A DNA stretch of 64,000 nt from Spirochaetales bacterium (GTDB lineage Bacteria; Spirochaetota; Spirochaetia; UBA9216), in the NCBI GenBank assembly GCA_016839055.1, contig JAEKNX010000001.1:239693-303692 (forward strand). Reading direction: 5' to 3'. Position numbers and translations under genes: made by a program. The first letter of the stretch is position 1, and every line of letters begins with the position of its first letter. Positions 28,903-37,257 of this stretch are shown in pieces. Under the pieces are notes generated by a model, which worked only from the letters and a program-made list of their open reading frames with translations, did no database searches and had not been told where the DNA came from.

Positions 28903-29832
28903 TTAAAGCCTGTTTTCAATCCATTCCAACATCTCCCGGAAAACCCTATCCCGGTTCAGCTCGTGCATGACTTCATGTCTTGCTCCGGGATAGAGTTTCA
29001 TCTGGACATCCTTGATTCCCGCCCGGAGGAGTGACTGGTAAACCTGCCTTACACCCTTACCCATGTTTCCTACCGGATCATTTTCACCCGAGATAAGTAT
29101 GACAGGAAGGTCTTCCGGGATTTTATTCGCGTTTGCCGGTTTATTGATATATTTGAGACCGTGAAGCAAATCCCTGAAGAAGCCTGTTGTACAGATGAAT
29201 CCAACTAAAGGATCCGCAATACATTTATCTACCTCTGCCTCATCACGGCTTAACCAGTCGGAAATTGTCCGATTCGGCTTAAAGCAGTTGTTAAATGAAC
29301 CGAAAGAAACCTGATTCAGTAAGGGGCTTTCAACCCTGTTTCCCTTGAAGATAATCTCGAGTCCGCAGGCAATCTTGCCGGTGAGCAAGGTGGAGCTTTT
29401 TACGGCTGCTGTACCTGTAAGGATAACCATTTTGAGTCTTTCAGGGGATTGAATCATATATGTTCTAGCCAGGGCTGTACCCATGCTGTGACCGAGCAGA
29501 ATCAGCGGAAGGTCAGGGTGATTCCCGCTTATCTGCTCAGATAGGATTCTGATATCATTAACTACCGTGTTCCATCCGTCTTTTTCGGCGAAGAAAGCTC
29601 TTTCATCAGGTCCGGACGCGGTCTCTCCATGCCCCCGGTGATCTTCGGCGAAGCAGATGTAGCCGGCTTTTGAAAAGAAGTCAGCCGCATCGTCGTATCT
29701 ATGACGGTGCTCTGCCATTCCATGTATAAACTGAATTAAGCCTTTTGCAGTAATGCCTGAATCAGGTTCCCATTTTGACGCATGAATCAGTTTTCCATCG
29801 GTGGCGGAATATGAGAAATCAATCTTTTTCAT
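28903..29832 (-). CDS. Alpha/beta hydrolase, monoacylglycerol lipase-like
   Basis: 309 residues of the Hydrolase_4 (serine aminopeptidase S33/MGLL-like) family. The oxyanion motif is IHGMAEHRHRY, the nucleophile elbow GHSMG carries the catalytic Ser near residue 115, Asp is in ISGENDPVG and His in GARHEVMHE. It is probably a cytoplasmic lysophospholipase or monoacylglycerol lipase; there is no signal peptide. It is transcribed alone. Confidence 0.85.
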   Translation of the reverse strand: MKKIDFSYSATDGKLIHASKWEPDSGITAKGLIQFIHGMAEHRHRYDDAADFFSKAGYICFAEDHRGHGETASGPDERAFFAEKDGWNTVVNDIRILSEQISGNHPDLPLILLGHSMGTALARTYMIQSPERLKMVILTGTAAVKSSTLLTGKIACGLEIIFKGNRVESPLLNQVSFGSFNNCFKPNRTISDWLSRDEAEVDKCIADPLVGFICTTGFFRDLLHGLKYINKPANANKIPEDLPVILISGENDPVGNMGKGVRQVYQSLLRAGIKDVQMKLYPGARHEVMHELNRDRVFREMLEWIENRL

Positions 29833-29995
29833 AGATTACCCTCTTTTTTAAGGATAGCATCGCTTTTTTCTGCCGGCAAGTTCATTATTGTATAGGGCTC
29901 GAAGGTGTTTTTTTGTTATGTTGTATATATTAAATTATATGCATGCAAAAACACTGCATAGGGAATTTCATAAAGTGAAGGAGTAACTACGATAT

Positions 29996-30151
29996 ATGAA
30001 TATTTCTATTATTGATGCAGAAAAGGATAATCTTGATCTCCTGTTCCGGATGAATAAGGAGCTGATGGAGGATGAGCAATACGACAGGCGCCCATCGGAC
30101 GGTCATGGCTTACGAAGAACACTCCTGAGCATTCTCCTGAACCTGATATAG
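29996..30151 (+). pseudogene. 5' fragment of a GNAT-type acetyltransferase
   Basis: A 51-codon frame begins with ATG behind a GAAGGAG ribosome site. Its first 34 residues (ISIIDAEKDNLDLLFRMNKE, then LMEDEQYDRRPSD) resemble the N-terminal helix region of GNAT acetyltransferases. Similarity stops near 30098, and the frame then runs antisense into the ParB-like gene ending at 30103. The rest of the domain is gone, so this looks like a truncated remnant. The match is short. Confidence 0.4.
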
Positions 30152-31011
30152 AACCTGTTAATCATGAACTTGCCAGGCCAGCGGCCATTTTTCTGAATCT
30201 TAGGATAGGTGCCATATCTGTCATCGAGATCATTCCAGTGTTTCATGACCCAGGCGTAGAGGTCAGACTCGGTTCTTCCTGGAAATCTCTCCATAAGATT
30301 TTCACTCAAGATTATATTAACTACCGGAAGATAAACTGTCAAAAACCATGAATGAGCGGCATTTTTTAGTTCAATCGCCTTGTTCTCGATGTTGGCAAGA
30401 TATTCTCGATGTCCAAGAATATGCCTCAATATCTCCTCGTATCGCCCCGGAGCGGTGAACTTTATTTTTTCGAAATCAACCCAATCCTCAAGGCCGGTAA
30501 TTTTCCTGATTCTGTTCAGCTCGAAGGCAATTACCTTCTTCCGAAGTTCTGTCACTGTTATATCAGGAGAGACCTCAATTTCGGAGGTAATTTCGGTAAT
30601 CTCGGCGTCAATATCTATCTGGCCCCTTAGTCTTGCAACCGAGACTCTGTGGTTGCCGTCCCTTACAAAATAGGTTTCACCAATCTTGAACAGCTTAATA
30701 GGTGGAAGATAGACATCTTCGAGGGCCGCAATGTTTATGGATCTCCACCTGCTGCGAAGATGTTCTTTTTTCGGAAGAAAAGCCCTGCTAAAATCATTAT
30801 ACCGGCCTTCGCTTCCTATAATACGGTCGAGGGGGACAGTCTGTATTCCCTTGTAAAATTCAGCCTGGGGCTTAATAAGGCTTTTAATATCGTGGAATGA
30901 GAGCATCTCCTTCTTCTCAGGATTAAGTATTGAGAAGACCCCGTCCCAGAGAGCTTTTATTCTTGCCGAATTGAACTCGTTATCCGAAGTCTGCAGATTC
31001 TGGTTAATCAT
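30103..31011 (-). CDS. ParB-like domain protein
   Basis: 302 residues. Residues about 55-140 resemble the ParB/Srx N-terminal fold: VPLDRIIGSEGRYNDF, PPIKLFKIGETYFVRDGNHRVSVAR, where the GNHR block corresponds to the GERR nucleotide-binding motif. A helical region and a strongly basic tail (FYIRFRRMLRSVLRKP) follow. No helix-turn-helix of partition ParB is evident. It overlaps the upstream phosphoesterase gene by 8 nt, so the two form an operon. Role unknown; it may be a CTP- or ATP-binding regulator. Confidence 0.6.
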   Translation of the reverse strand: MINQNLQTSDNEFNSARIKALWDGVFSILNPEKKEMLSFHDIKSLIKPQAEFYKGIQTVPLDRIIGSEGRYNDFSRAFLPKKEHLRSRWRSINIAALEDVYLPPIKLFKIGETYFVRDGNHRVSVARLRGQIDIDAEITEITSEIEVSPDITVTELRKKVIAFELNRIRKITGLEDWVDFEKIKFTAPGRYEEILRHILGHREYLANIENKAIELKNAAHSWFLTVYLPVVNIILSENLMERFPGRTESDLYAWVMKHWNDLDDRYGTYPKIQKNGRWPGKFMINRFYIRFRRMLRSVLRKP

Positions 31012-31729
31012 CTTTACTCACATCAAGGGGAAGTCTCAGAATATAATGATCGTAGGTATTTATTACCGGAACACCTTCATAGCTTGTCTCCCTCTTTCTA
31101 TCGTAACTGAAAAGATGTATGTGGCCGTGAATCATGCACAGCGGCTTGAACCGCCTTATAAACCAGCGAAAAATCCTGAATCCCCGATGACAGTTATCCT
31201 CCCTGTCATTTACATGTCTGGGCGGGGCATGGGTAATAAAGACATCAAGATATCTTCCGTGGACAAGTTTGTTCCAAAGCAGATGAGGAAATAGTTTTAA
31301 TATTCTTAATAACATCTCGGTCTCAGTATACTGGTTTTCACCCCTGTTATATTTAATCGAACCGCCGAAACCGGCGACAATTAAATCAAGTTCTTTCAGG
31401 TAGACGGATCTACCGTCGGCGTGCCAGCCTCCGCAGAAGAGGTTTTCCTGATCATCGCAGGTTTTCTCAATTGAAAATGGGCTGTGGTTGCCAAGCACGT
31501 AGACAAAGGGAACATTTAAATTCGAGACAACAAATTCGTAGTAGTTTTTTTTAAGATCTCCGCATGATAGTACGGCATCAACATGACCAAATCTTTCTTT
31601 CAAAGATTCGTTATAAATGAGAGGATCAATATGATCCGAGATGCAGAGTATTTCCAGGGGTTTGTTCAAAAATCTCAGTCTCCTGTAATGGTAATGACGT
31701 CTTATCTGATCATAGTGAATAAATTGCAA
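31004..31729 (-). CDS. Calcineurin-like metallophosphoesterase
   Basis: 241 residues with ordered metal-binding motifs: ISDHID (the usual D-x-H is shifted to D-H), SCGDLK, LGNHSP, FITHAPP and IHGHIH. It therefore belongs to the YfcE/UPF0046-like phosphoesterases. The start is TTG with no strong ribosome site; no downstream in-frame ATG occurs before the first motif. It forms an operon with the ParB-like gene and is divergent from the TetR gene. Confidence 0.78.
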   Translation of the reverse strand: MQFIHYDQIRRHYHYRRLRFLNKPLEILCISDHIDPLIYNESLKERFGHVDAVLSCGDLKKNYYEFVVSNLNVPFVYVLGNHSPFSIEKTCDDQENLFCGGWHADGRSVYLKELDLIVAGFGGSIKYNRGENQYTETEMLLRILKLFPHLLWNKLVHGRYLDVFITHAPPRHVNDREDNCHRGFRIFRWFIRRFKPLCMIHGHIHLFSYDRKRETSYEGVPVINTYDHYILRLPLDVSKDD

Positions 31730-31784
31730 GATTAAAAGCTCGGAATTGAAAAAGTTTAAAATCCTGCTTCGCGGAATCTTTATC

Positions 31785-31813
31785 TTGACTTTTTATAGTT
31801 TCGATATTACCAT
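31785..31813 (+). promoter_or_regulatory. Promoter of the TetR regulator gene
   Basis: TTGACT (31785-31790), 17-nt spacer, TACCAT (31808-31813). The putative operator begins 2 nt downstream, where a bound repressor would block initiation. Confidence 0.5.
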
Positions 31814-31814
31814 A

Positions 31815-31838
31815 TGACTGATTGATAATAAATGGTCA
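31815..31838 (+). promoter_or_regulatory. Putative TetR operator 1
   Basis: The palindrome TGAC-N16-GTCA lies just upstream of the tetR start, with right half GGTCACA. An identically spaced palindrome with the same right half precedes the ABC exporter (32475-32502). Confidence 0.5.
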
Positions 31839-31856
31839 CAATGACAGGAGATTCTA

Positions 31857-32459
31857 TTGCCCAGGGGTTTTACAGAACAGGAAAAGAAAAATATCCATAA
31901 TCGACTGCTTCAATGCGGGAAAGAGACATTCGGACGTTTCGGTATAAAAAAGACGAGTGTCGAGGATCTCACAAAACAGGCCGGAATATCAAAAGGAGCC
32001 TTCTATCAGTTCTTTCAGTCCAAGGAGGATCTCTATTTCGCTATTATCAGAAATTATGAGACAGCCCAGCAAGAGCGGATGTACCGGCTTCTATCCGAAG
32101 AGTCTTCGAACGACAAAGAGCTTTTGAAGATGGTACTCCTCGAGATTCTGGATCAGGTCGACAATGACCCTTTTCTTCGCCGGCTTCTTGCAAAAGAGGA
32201 GTTTGAATACCTCTGGCAGAAATTTACTCCGCAGCAGCTTGAGGAGGCTATGACTGCCGATATTGATTTTTCCTCGCAGCTTGTCCAGACCTGGAAAAAG
32301 AAAGGTAAATTAAAGATTGATGATCCCAGGCTTATTGCCGGAGTCTTCCGGGCGATTTTTTTCCTTTTTCTTCATAAAGAGGATATTGGAAGGGAGTCTT
32401 TTTCGGCGGTAGTAGACCTTCTTCTCGATTCGAGCATAGACAGACTCATAAAAGAGTAA
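31857..32459 (+). CDS. TetR/AcrR-family transcriptional regulator
   Basis: 200 residues. The N-terminal helix-turn-helix is typical: FGRFGIKKTSVEDLTKQAGISKGAFYQFFQSKEDLYFAIIRNYE. The C-terminal ligand domain is divergent, as usual. The start is TTG, preceded by AGGAG at 7-nt spacing; the frame has no earlier start. It probably represses itself and the ABC exporter genes 70 nt downstream through the two matching palindromes. The ligand is presumably an exporter substrate. Confidence 0.88.
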   Translation: MPRGFTEQEKKNIHNRLLQCGKETFGRFGIKKTSVEDLTKQAGISKGAFYQFFQSKEDLYFAIIRNYETAQQERMYRLLSEESSNDKELLKMVLLEILDQVDNDPFLRRLLAKEEFEYLWQKFTPQQLEEAMTADIDFSSQLVQTWKKKGKLKIDDPRLIAGVFRAIFFLFLHKEDIGRESFSAVVDLLLDSSIDRLIKE

Positions 32460-32474
32460 TTTTTTTATCTCTTA

Positions 32475-32502
32475 TGTGACTATGAAGGCTATAACGGTCA
32501 CA
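32475..32502 (+). promoter_or_regulatory. Putative TetR operator 2
   Basis: The near-perfect palindrome TGTGAC-N16-GTCACA lies 27 nt before the ABC ATPase start. Its TGAC-N16-GTCA core has the same spacing as operator 1. Confidence 0.55.
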
Positions 32503-32528
32503 CAGAAATATAGAAACAAGGAGAATTT

Positions 32529-33440
32529 GTGGAAAATCTAAAGGATGGACCAATTCTGCAGACGCGGAATCTTACAAAGAGCTACGGGAAATCGAGAGGA
32601 ATTATCGATGTTGATATCGAAGTTTTCCCGGAAGAAATCTACGGCTTTATCGGCCCGAACGGCGCCGGAAAATCAACGGCTATCCGGGCAATTCTCGGTC
32701 TTATATTTCCAGACAGCGGAGATGTAAGGCTTTTCGGAGAGGACGGTCTGAAAAACGGCGCGGATGTCCGGAGGCGAATCGGCTTTGTTCCCTCAGATCT
32801 GAACTTTTATGACGGACTAAACGTCCGGCAGCTGCTCAATTATTCGGCTGATTTTTATGGTGACAGGAGCCGCAGCAGGATTGATGGGTACGCCGAGCGG
32901 CTGAAGCTTGATACAAGGCGGAAAATAGATGACCTCTCCCTCGGCAACAGGAAAAAAGTGGCAATAATTCAGGCTCTGCTTCACCGGCCTGAACTGTTGA
33001 TTCTTGACGAGCCGACAAGCGGACTTGACCCTTTAATTCAGTCCAGATTTTATGAGATTCTCAGGGAAGAGCAGAGCAGGGGATGCACTATTTTTTTCTC
33101 TTCCCATACTCTCTCAGAAGTTGAGCGGCTGTGCAGCCGTGTCGCGATTATCAGGGAAGGGCGGATTGTTAAAACGGGGCAGATCGACGAACTTCGGAGA
33201 ATAAACATGAAAAGGTTCCGTCTGCTGTTCAGGAAGGGAGTGTCTGTTTCCGAGTCGGATTTAGGAAATGTAAAAGAGCTGACATTTACCGAAGGGGGCG
33301 CAGAGGGACTCTACACGGGAGACGTTAAAGAACTAATGAGCCGGCTTGCAAAACTACCGATAGAGGATGCGGTCATCGAAGATCCTGGGCTTGAAGAAAT
33401 TTTTATGCATTACTACCAAGATTCAGGAGTAGAGGAATGA
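32529..33440 (+). CDS. ABC transporter ATP-binding protein
   Basis: 303 residues, starting at GTG behind AAGGAG. Walker A is GPNGAGKST, the signature is DDLSLGNRKK and Walker B is LLILDEPTSGLDP, with H-loop FFSSHTLSEVERL. This is the type found in drug, bacitracin and gliding exporters (CcmA-like). The C-terminal 80 residues are the usual regulatory extension. The stop overlaps the permease start by 4 nt. Confidence 0.92.
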   Translation: MENLKDGPILQTRNLTKSYGKSRGIIDVDIEVFPEEIYGFIGPNGAGKSTAIRAILGLIFPDSGDVRLFGEDGLKNGADVRRRIGFVPSDLNFYDGLNVRQLLNYSADFYGDRSRSRIDGYAERLKLDTRRKIDDLSLGNRKKVAIIQALLHRPELLILDEPTSGLDPLIQSRFYEILREEQSRGCTIFFSSHTLSEVERLCSRVAIIREGRIVKTGQIDELRRINMKRFRLLFRKGVSVSESDLGNVKELTFTEGGAEGLYTGDVKELMSRLAKLPIEDAVIEDPGLEEIFMHYYQDSGVEE

Positions 33441-34777
33441 AATTCATAATTTTCAGGATGGAAATAAAACGGAACTTAAAAACGTTTATCATCTGGTCTT
33501 CAGCGGTTTGCGGAATGCTTTTTTTAGGAATGTTGTTTTATCCGGTCATAAATGCCGATGGCCTTCTGACCCAGATGGACGCACTCTTTGAAAATCCTAT
33601 GATGAAAGGATTACTCGGAGCATTCGGTGCCGATGTTTCAGCCTTGGGAAGTCTCATGGGTTTTTATGTTACCTATAATTCAATTTACAACGTACTCCTT
33701 GGTTGTATTTTCGCGTCAATTCTGGCAGGGAATCTTCTATCCAGGGAGGAAGCTGATAAGACGGCAGAATTCCTTTTTACCCGTCCGGTATCACGCAACA
33801 GCATTTTTATTAGTAAAACGGCTGTCTTGTTTACCTATATTACCTTTCTGAGCATCCTGTTTTTTATAGTCAGTATAATAGCATTTGAAGCTGTAAAAGG
33901 GGATTCCCCGCGCCGTCTTGAAATCTCTGACAGAGAAAAAACCCTTGTGATTGAACAAATTAAAAAGTATCCGGAAAATATCTATACTGCATTCAACCTG
34001 ACAGAAGACAGCTTCGCAGAGTATTCACTAACCTATGCGTCAAGGCTGATGAAGGGCAGCGCATCAGAGCTCAAAGAGATGAATCTTGACATAAATGAGA
34101 TGAACAATCTTATCGAAGAGGCTATGGAAAGTCCTGAGGACTTTTTTAAATCGGCGCTGGATAATCCTGAAGATTATATGCCGATGTTCGGGATTCAGCC
34201 GGAGGGCAGGGATGAATTTCTTCAGAATGTGCGCGGAGAGCAGGAGGAATACCAGACAATGAAGGATAGTTTTTACACAATGCCCGATCTATTCATTCAA
34301 TTTTTCGATGAGAACCCGGAGCTTGCACTCTCCCAGTTTGAGACAGTTCCCGGTTCGATGTTAGAAGCAATTTCCGTGCTTGATCTTCCGGTCGATTTTG
34401 AAAAGGATATATTCATGAAATACAGCATAAGAAGGCTGGCAGTATTATGTTTGTATATATACCTCCTTCTTCTTTGTATAGGCTGTATTGTGCTCTTTGT
34501 ATCGTTGCTTGTAAATCGCGGCCGGTCGGTACTCGGCCCCGCGCTCGGGCTCGTGTTTTTCTTCTACTTCCTTAATTCCATCAGCGCACTCGCGGCGGAA
34601 TTTTCTCCTGCGGCCGCTGTGATAGGAATGGTAAGCCCGTTTACCTGGATGGACAGTGATATTACTTCTGCATCCTACAGGTTGAGCCTGCCGAGAGTAG
34701 TCACCTTCTTAGTTGTTTCTTCTGCGGCGCTTTTCGGGGCAAACCGGCGGTTAGCTATTAAGGACATCCTCGTTTAA
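33437..34777 (+). CDS. ABC-2-type transporter permease
   Basis: 446 residues with about six membrane helices: one near residue 15-35, two around 85-110 and 130-155, then a large extracytoplasmic segment (about 160-330, acidic, Met- and Glu-rich), and three more helices at about 345-440. This matches ABC-2 exporters of the type with a long periplasmic insertion. Together with the coupled ATPase it would form an efflux system under TetR control. The substrate is unknown. Confidence 0.8.
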   Translation: MKFIIFRMEIKRNLKTFIIWSSAVCGMLFLGMLFYPVINADGLLTQMDALFENPMMKGLLGAFGADVSALGSLMGFYVTYNSIYNVLLGCIFASILAGNLLSREEADKTAEFLFTRPVSRNSIFISKTAVLFTYITFLSILFFIVSIIAFEAVKGDSPRRLEISDREKTLVIEQIKKYPENIYTAFNLTEDSFAEYSLTYASRLMKGSASELKEMNLDINEMNNLIEEAMESPEDFFKSALDNPEDYMPMFGIQPEGRDEFLQNVRGEQEEYQTMKDSFYTMPDLFIQFFDENPELALSQFETVPGSMLEAISVLDLPVDFEKDIFMKYSIRRLAVLCLYIYLLLLCIGCIVLFVSLLVNRGRSVLGPALGLVFFFYFLNSISALAAEFSPAAAVIGMVSPFTWMDSDITSASYRLSLPRVVTFLVVSSAALFGANRRLAIKDILV

Positions 34778-34793
34778 ACTATCTATGATGAAA

Positions 34794-34814
34794 AGCGGCC
34801 CTTAAGTAGGGCCG
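34794..34814 (-). terminator. Terminator between convergent ABC permease and TPR gene
   Basis: A perfect 7-bp GCGGCCC/GGGCCGC stem with a 7-nt loop is followed on the minus strand by TTTTC. A second stem (GACTCGG/CCGAGTC) lies inside the end of the TPR gene. It may stop transcription in both directions. Confidence 0.55.
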
Positions 34815-34829
34815 CCGGGGAGACTCGGT

Positions 34830-35930
34830 TCAGCCGAGTCTTGCAAGATATTCTGATGCTATCTTGTCATCAGGATCGAGTTCAAGGACGTTTTTGAAGT
34901 ACTGCCTGGCTGCCTCAGTATTCTCGTTTTTTAGCGAGACTATCCCGAGATTTGAGAGGATTTTAATGTTGTCAGGCTCTCTCTTGAGGGCTGTCAGAAG
35001 ATTCTCACGGCTTTCATCAAGACGGCCGAGTTCCATTTGGCATATTGCAAGTTCATTATAAAGATCAATCTGATCCGATCCGAGCTCAAGAGCTCTTTCG
35101 AATGCCGCGGCACCCTCAGCGTATCGTTCTTTTCTGCGGCAGGCCCAGCCGAGCAGAAACCACGCGTTCCAGACTTTTGGCGCTGTTTCGATATATTTTT
35201 TGATTTCGATGATTGCCTCATCCTCTTTACCCATTTTTATTAAATCGTAAGCACTTAAGAAGTAATCATTGCTCTTTTTCTTCTGGTTGATCTGTTCCAG
35301 AATGTCGACAACTTTCTTCTTTTTCTTTTCGTCGGTGCTGTTTTTTATAAAAAAATCGAGATGCTCCGTGGCCTTTTCAAAATTACTTTTTTTAAGGAAA
35401 AACAGACCAAAGTTGAAGTGCGCTTCTTCTGAATCGGGATGATCTGATAAGAGTTTTTTATAAGCTTCAAAGGCCTTCTCGTTGAACTCTTCGGCCAGTT
35501 CAATTTTTCCGATAGCAGTGTACGAATCAGCCCTCTCGTCATACAACAGCGAAAGGTTCAGTTCTGATGTGAAATCAGAACTGAAAAGATTTGTGAGTGA
35601 AAGAAATAATTCTTCGGCAATATCAAATTCTTTCTCACCGGCTTTTACAATGGCGGCATTTGTGAGTTCGTTCTTGATATCGGGTTTAATAACAGTTATC
35701 AGCTGCCGATAGTAATCTGCATACTCATGCTCAGGATTATGGGCAAGAATTTTGAGTGCCGCAGCTATAATCATTTCCCAGCTGAGGTTGGTAATGTCTG
35801 AATATCCGTTATCTGGATCAATCTCAACCGGCAGCAGGATAGCCGGATCTATTGGTAGATTTTCAATGTTATTTATGTTCTCCGGTATGGAAATAAATAC
35901 AATATTTTTTAGAGGATCAATAATATCCAT
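34830..35930 (-). CDS. Cytoplasmic TPR protein
   Basis: 366 residues without a signal peptide. At least five TPR units occupy about 90-365, for example FNEKAFEAYKKLLSDHPDSEEAHFNFGL, WNAWFLLGWACRRKERYAEGAAAFERALELG and IKILSNLGIVSLKNENTEAARQYFKNVLELDPDD. The first 80 residues are a separate alpha/beta region with no recognised domain. It follows the PilZ gene by 15 nt in the same direction, so the two are likely co-transcribed. TPR proteins serve as scaffolds; the partner is unknown. Confidence 0.75.
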   Translation of the reverse strand: MDIIDPLKNIVFISIPENINNIENLPIDPAILLPVEIDPDNGYSDITNLSWEMIIAAALKILAHNPEHEYADYYRQLITVIKPDIKNELTNAAIVKAGEKEFDIAEELFLSLTNLFSSDFTSELNLSLLYDERADSYTAIGKIELAEEFNEKAFEAYKKLLSDHPDSEEAHFNFGLFFLKKSNFEKATEHLDFFIKNSTDEKKKKKVVDILEQINQKKKSNDYFLSAYDLIKMGKEDEAIIEIKKYIETAPKVWNAWFLLGWACRRKERYAEGAAAFERALELGSDQIDLYNELAICQMELGRLDESRENLLTALKREPDNIKILSNLGIVSLKNENTEAARQYFKNVLELDPDDKIASEYLARLG

Positions 35931-35945
35931 CGTAAATTCCTTAAT

Positions 35946-36773
35946 TTAAGATTGCTCTGATTTGGCTTTTTCCGGTTTTTTCTGAGAAATATAATCGTTG
36001 ACAAGAAGTTTATATTCAATCGGCAGCTTAGTCTCATCGAACTGAATAGCAATGGATGCTATATCTTTTCTGTTTTCTATTGGTTCAAAACGTAGGACTT
36101 TGCCCGGAATATTGAGAGAGGTGCCGGTTTCTTCAATTTCCAGTCTGAGTATAATTGCCTTATTTACAAGAAATTTCGCAAGACCGACAATTATAAGCTT
36201 TGAACCGGAGAAAGATATATCTCTGATCAATGCTTTTCTCGGAATATTCTCAATCAGAACGATGATGTTCTTCGATTTAAGGCCGAGCTTCCTTATGACC
36301 AGATCATTTATTATAATGCGCTCTTCTCTCCGTTTTTTCGAATTAAGATTAGACTCGAGAATCCGTCCGAGGATTATTATTAAATCATCCGAGGGTCTCT
36401 GCGTGAAAGCCAGTGTTATCAGTGACAGTCCGGAGTTAGCTTCCCCATAAGAGGTGAGTCCTGCCATCTTTGCCGAGATTCTCAGAATAAGCGGACTTGT
36501 TTTATCTGCCTGCTTGAAACTCAGCTGAAGTAAAACAAGGTTGTTAGCCTCTTTAACGTTATTGAAAAAATCTGATTTTACACTCGCTACAATCTTTGCA
36601 GTGCGCATAGAGGTCGAATATACAAAACAGGGCCAGTATTCGCCCTTGCATTTAAGCAGGTTGTTTCTGGTCTGAAGCCCGGTGGCCCTGATTACTTCTT
36701 TGTTGAAAGAAATTTCTACTTCTCCAAACTGTTGGTAATAGTTTGAGATTTGCTGTCCAGTTATAAGTGCCAT
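35946..36773 (-). CDS. PilZ-domain protein
   Basis: The last 100 residues hold a PilZ-like barrel (KALIRDISFSGSKLIIVG, where the D-x-S-x-x-G part of the c-di-GMP motif is present, and an Arg-poor first motif). The N-terminal 150 residues resemble the YcgR/PilZN region. The frame can be read from TTG at 36821, but those codons fall inside the 6S RNA 3' end; the ATG at 36773 (ALITGQQISNYYQQFGEVEI) lies just past the RNA and is chosen. It has no strong ribosome site. The incomplete RxxxR motif makes c-di-GMP binding uncertain. Confidence 0.65.
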   Translation of the reverse strand: MALITGQQISNYYQQFGEVEISFNKEVIRATGLQTRNNLLKCKGEYWPCFVYSTSMRTAKIVASVKSDFFNNVKEANNLVLLQLSFKQADKTSPLILRISAKMAGLTSYGEANSGLSLITLAFTQRPSDDLIIILGRILESNLNSKKRREERIIINDLVIRKLGLKSKNIIVLIENIPRKALIRDISFSGSKLIIVGLAKFLVNKAIILRLEIEETGTSLNIPGKVLRFEPIENRKDIASIAIQFDETKLPIEYKLLVNDYISQKKPEKAKSEQS

Positions 36774-36777
36774 ATAT

Positions 36778-36955
36778 AAAACCCCGCGATGCCGCTTGAG
36801 GAAAAATCTCTTGAACTTCAATGTTCAAGTGGGTTTCCTTTTCGGTGCATCCTGTACTATGCAAGCACAGCACAATTCAACATAGAAATCCGGAATCCCT
36901 TTTCTGAGGTTTGACCCAAGAGATTTACGACCCCGCCCGTACACCGCAGGGAAAA
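36778..36955 (-). ncRNA. ssrS: 6S RNA
   Basis: The minus strand begins CCCTGCGGTGTACGGG and ends GCGGCATCGCGGGGTTTT. The first ten bases (36952-36943) pair fully with 36782-36791, including two wobbles, as the closing stem. AAATCTCTTG (36928-36919) pairs perfectly with CAAGAGATTT (36813-36804) as the second stem flanking the central bubble, and a CTTGAAC/GTTCAAG hairpin lies in the 3' bubble strand. The length of about 178 nt, the CCCTGCGGTGT and GCGGCATC motifs and the position next to zapA are characteristic. 6S RNA mimics an open promoter and sequesters the housekeeping RNA polymerase. Confidence 0.82.
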
Positions 36956-36957
36956 TA

Positions 36958-37254
36958 TTATTCAAGACTTTTGTCAATTCTCTCCATTATCTGGAGCGTC
37001 AATCTCTCAACTTCATCAAAATCAGAACCCCTTCCGTCAATAAGCATCTGCTTCTCCTTCTGAAGTTCATCTATTAGTATAATACTAGAAATTATCAAGT
37101 TTTTCAAAGGATCTTTTATTGATAATCCGGATTCCACTGCTGCTGTTTTTTTTTTAAGGTAATCAACAATCTCTTCCATGCGTCCCGGATCTTCATCAGT
37201 CTGAATCGAAAATGAAGTTCCAAGTATATTTACCTGAAAGAGATTTTTGTCCAT
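36958..37254 (-). CDS. zapA: Cell division protein ZapA
   Basis: 98 residues. The N-terminal strand region VNILGTSFSIQTDEDPGRMEEIVDYLKKK and the long C-terminal coiled coil (LIISSIILIDELQKEKQMLIDG onward) match ZapA, which crosslinks FtsZ filaments at the division site. The gene directly precedes the 6S RNA (zapA-ssrS adjacency is also seen in E. coli) and follows a coiled-coil gene by 3 nt. Confidence 0.85.
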   Translation of the reverse strand: MDKNLFQVNILGTSFSIQTDEDPGRMEEIVDYLKKKTAAVESGLSIKDPLKNLIISSIILIDELQKEKQMLIDGRGSDFDEVERLTLQIMERIDKSLE

Positions 37255-37257
37255 CGC

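Noticed and set aside
36774..36821. Longer PilZ start at 36821
   Set aside because: The extra codons coincide with the 3' stem of the 6S RNA.
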